DNA from: Caldifarciminota bacterium
GTDB taxonomy: Bacteria > Hydrothermota > Tepidihabitantia > Tepidihabitantales > Tepidihabitantaceae
Assembly: GCA_016935295.1 (NCBI GenBank)
Contig: JAFGRF010000224.1
Coordinates: forward strand, 1 to 6,025
Reading direction: 5' to 3'
DNA: 6,025 nt
A program made the position numbers and the translations under genes. Below the pieces are notes generated by a model. That model was not told where the DNA came from. It did not search any database and saw nothing but the letters and a program-made list of their open reading frames with translations. The first letter of the stretch is position 1; every line of letters starts with the position of its first letter. Of this stretch, positions 3,917 through 6,025 are shown piece by piece.

Positions 3917-6025
3917 TCATTCCGGCTTGTTGCTTCCGCAACACCGCTTGTACTTCTTACCCGACCCGCACGGACATGGGTCGTTGCGTCCCACCTTACC
4001 GGCGGGACGCCGCGCCTGCGCTGTCTTCGCGGGCTCGGCCGGGGCTGCCGCAGGCGCCGATGTCGACGCCTCCGGCTTGTAGGCGCGGATCGGCCGCCTC
4101 GCAGGCTGCCGCCGCTCCTCGAGACCGCGCACCTGCGCGCGGAATAGCATAGTCAACGCGTCCTTGTACAGGTCCCTCATCATCTCCTGGAACAGGTCGA
4201 AAGACTCGCGCTTGTACTCGACCAGCGGGTCCTTCTGACCGTAGGCGCTGAGGCTGATACCCTCGCGCAGGGTGTCCAGGGCGTAGAGGTGCTCGCGCCA
4301 CCGGCTGTCGATGGCGTACAGGAACACGCTTCGGCAAAGCCCGGCAAACGGCCGGTCGCCCAACTCCTGCCGACGGTCATCATACCGGCGGGAAGCAATG
4401 TCTGTCAAGGTTTTGCGTAATTCCTCCGACGTGGCGTTAAGCCGGTAGTCGTCATCCAGCCGGAGGTCGGCGAGGAAAGTCATCGAGAGCTCGGCCCGCA
4501 GCCCCTCCCAATCCCACTCGTCCGGCCGCTTGCCCGCCACGACGGTCTTGTCCACAAAGTCATCCACCAGCCCCTTGGCCATGTCGTCGTAGACGCCCCG
4601 CAGCCGAGCCAGCGCGCGTTCCGGGATTCCGGATTCTGCCTGGACCCCTGGACCCTCGACCCCCTGGACCCCGTCTTCTTCTTGCAGCACGGCGTCGCGG
4701 ATAGCGTAGACCGCCTCCCGCTGGCGATTCATCACGTCGTCGTACTCCAGCAGGTGTCGCCTGATTTCGCGGTTACGTTCCTCGACTCGTTTCTGCGCTC
4801 CCTCTATTGCCCGCGTCACCAACGGGTGCTCGATCGGCTCGTCGTCCTTGGCGCCGAATCGGTCCATCAGCTTGGCCACTCGCTCGGAGCCGAACAGACG
4901 CATCAGGTCATCTTCAAGAGAAAGAAAGAAACGGGACGAACCCGGGTCGCCCTGCCGGCCCGAGCGCCCGCGCAGCTGGTCGTCGATACGCCGCGCCTCG
5001 TGGCGCTCAGTACCTATAATGTAAAGCCCGCAGGGCACATCCTCATTGCAGCTCCCCGGGTTCTCCTCCCAGATGGGACATCTGCCATCACGCTCAGTGA
5101 CGACGTAGCAGCCCTCACCCTTGACCACGCCCTGTCCAAGCTTGATGTCGGTGCCGCGGCCGGCCATATTCGTGGCTATCGTCACGGCTCCGGGCTGCCC
5201 CGCATCCTTGATTATCTCGCTCTCGTGCTGGTGGAACTTGGCGTTAAGCACGACGTGGTTGACCCTTCGCCGACGAAGCATGTCGGATATCACCTGGGAA
5301 ACGTCGACCGATGTAGTACCGACGAGGATCGGTCTGCCCTTTCCGTGCCACGTCTCGATCTCGTCCACAACCGCGCTGTACTTCTGCGACCGCGTCTTGT
5401 AGACGATGTCCGGGTAGTCGATGCGCCGGCAGGGCTCGTTCGTCGGTATCGCCACCACGTCCCGCTTGTAGACATTGAAGAGCTCGCCGGCAATCGTCAT
5501 CGCCGTGCCGCTCATCCCGGCCAGCTTCTTGTACATGCGGAAGTAGTTCTGAAGCGTGATCGTGGCAAAGGTCTGCGTATCGCCCTGCACCTTCACGTTC
5601 TCCTTCGCCTCGAGCGCGCTGTGCAGCCCATCCGAGTAGCGCCGGCCCGGCATCAGCCGGCCGGTGAACTCATCCACGATGATGACCTTATCCTCCTGGA
5701 CGACGTAGTCGACGTCCTTTTCGAACAGGGAGAACGCCTTCAGCAACGCGTGGAAGCTGTGCAGTATCTCGCTCTTCCGGGCGTAGCGCTGGTAGACCTC
5801 CTCCCGCGCCTTGATCTTCTCCTGCGGCGTAACCGAAGTGTAGTGGTCTACCCGTGCAAGCTCCTCACCCAGGTCGGGCAGCACAAACGCCTCCGGGTCG
5901 CCGGGGGCAAGCTCCTTTCGCCCCAGGTCGGTCAGCGCGACCGAGTGGTCCTTTTCGTCAATCGTGAAGTAGAGCTTCTCGTCGATTTCCGGGAAGCGCT
6001 TGTCGCGGATGAAGGAAAGCTCGGT
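3917..6025 (-). CDS. secA: Preprotein translocase ATPase SecA (N-terminus beyond right edge)
   Basis: SecA drives unfolded preproteins through the SecYEG channel by ATP hydrolysis. The frame is open to the window edge, giving 702 residues; roughly the first quarter, with Walker A and B, is missing. The GTG at 5882-5884 is internal, since the frame upstream encodes SecA sequence (YFTIDEK...VALTDLG, visible residues 19-35). In order come DEFTGR (118-123), GMSGTA (170-175), AGRGTD (288-293), GTERHE (338-343), RGRSGRQGD (352-360), EYDDVMNRQR (427-436) and WREHL (576-580). A Pro/Ala-rich linker at about 641-675 leads to a C-terminal SEC-C zinc motif with Cys684, 686, 695 and 696, which in the family contacts SecB or ribosomes. 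Two oddities are a four-cysteine insertion (Cys306, 316, 326, 332) and a GVQGVEGPGVQ micro-repeat insertion (about 449-470). Both keep the frame. The gene leads two small membrane-protein genes. Confidence 0.96.
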   Translation of the reverse strand, partial: TELSFIRDKRFPEIDEKLYFTIDEKDHSVALTDLGRKELAPGDPEAFVLPDLGEELARVDHYTSVTPQEKIKAREEVYQRYARKSEILHSFHALLKAFSLFEKDVDYVVQEDKVIIVDEFTGRLMPGRRYSDGLHSALEAKENVKVQGDTQTFATITLQNYFRMYKKLAGMSGTAMTIAGELFNVYKRDVVAIPTNEPCRRIDYPDIVYKTRSQKYSAVVDEIETWHGKGRPILVGTTSVDVSQVISDMLRRRRVNHVVLNAKFHQHESEIIKDAGQPGAVTIATNMAGRGTDIKLGQGVVKGEGCYVVTERDGRCPIWEENPGSCNEDVPCGLYIIGTERHEARRIDDQLRGRSGRQGDPGSSRFFLSLEDDLMRLFGSERVAKLMDRFGAKDDEPIEHPLVTRAIEGAQKRVEERNREIRRHLLEYDDVMNRQREAVYAIRDAVLQEEDGVQGVEGPGVQAESGIPERALARLRGVYDDMAKGLVDDFVDKTVVAGKRPDEWDWEGLRAELSMTFLADLRLDDDYRLNATSEELRKTLTDIASRRYDDRRQELGDRPFAGLCRSVFLYAIDSRWREHLYALDTLREGISLSAYGQKDPLVEYKRESFDLFQEMMRDLYKDALTMLFRAQVRGLEERRQPARRPIRAYKPEASTSAPAAAPAEPAKTAQARRPAGKVGRNDPCPCGSGKKYKRCCGSNKPE
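4640..4672. repeat. CTGGACCC micro-repeat inside secA
   Basis: On the plus strand the 8-base units CTGGACCC (4640-4647), CTGGACCC (4648-4655), TCGACCCC (4656-4663) and CTGGACCC (4664-4671) follow one another. The preceding flank holds two GATTC-type copies (GGGATTCCGGATTCTG, 4623-4638). Read in the secA frame the tract encodes GVQGVEGPGVQ. Eight is not a multiple of three, yet the total keeps the frame. It looks like a short dispersed or slipped repeat captured in a permissive loop. Confidence 0.65.

Noticed and set aside
5882..5884. GTG as the start codon of SecA
   Set aside because: The same frame stays open to the window edge and the upstream residues match SecA (YFTIDEK...LTDLG), so this codon is an internal valine.

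Overview
The window is GC-rich (about 60% by eye) bacterial chromosomal DNA that looks like a fragment of a poorly sampled or uncultivated lineage. CysRS, SppA and SecA are full-quality housekeeping proteins but none closely resembles the E. coli or Bacillus versions. The short noncoding repeats (a TTAGGAG/CTAACT foldback before the tRNA and a CTGGACCC micro-repeat inside secA) recall dispersed repeats I associate with candidate-phylum genomes such as WOR-3. That placement is a guess from style, not a demonstrated assignment. The tRNA gene does not encode its CCA end.

Layout, left to right. Positions 1-163 look like the end of an insertion sequence: the first codons of a probable IS30-type transposase run leftward off the window, preceded by a possible terminal sequence near 144-163. 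About 100 bases of featureless DNA follow, then a good sigma-70-like promoter (TTGACC, 17 bases, TAAGAT) whose expected start falls almost on the cysS start codon. The + strand then carries cysS (cysteinyl-tRNA synthetase), a foldback repeat, tRNA-Ile(GAT), and sppA (signal peptide peptidase), which begins only 7 bases after the tRNA ends.

From 2779 onward the genes are on the opposite strand and converge on sppA. secA, the preprotein translocase ATPase, enters from the right edge without its N-terminal quarter or so. It is followed by two small genes for membrane-anchored helical proteins of unknown function that resemble each other. A long imperfect hairpin lies between the convergent sets. 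Compact GC-rich hairpins lie between the small genes and after secA.

Functionally the window mixes translation (CysRS, tRNA-Ile) with protein export and membrane protein turnover (SecA, SppA). There is no sign of a defence island, CRISPR array or biosynthetic cluster, and no clearly new system. The most worthwhile leads are the twin small membrane proteins behind secA, the in-frame micro-repeat insertion and the four-cysteine insertion in SecA, and the abutting tRNA-sppA arrangement with no ribosome-binding site.
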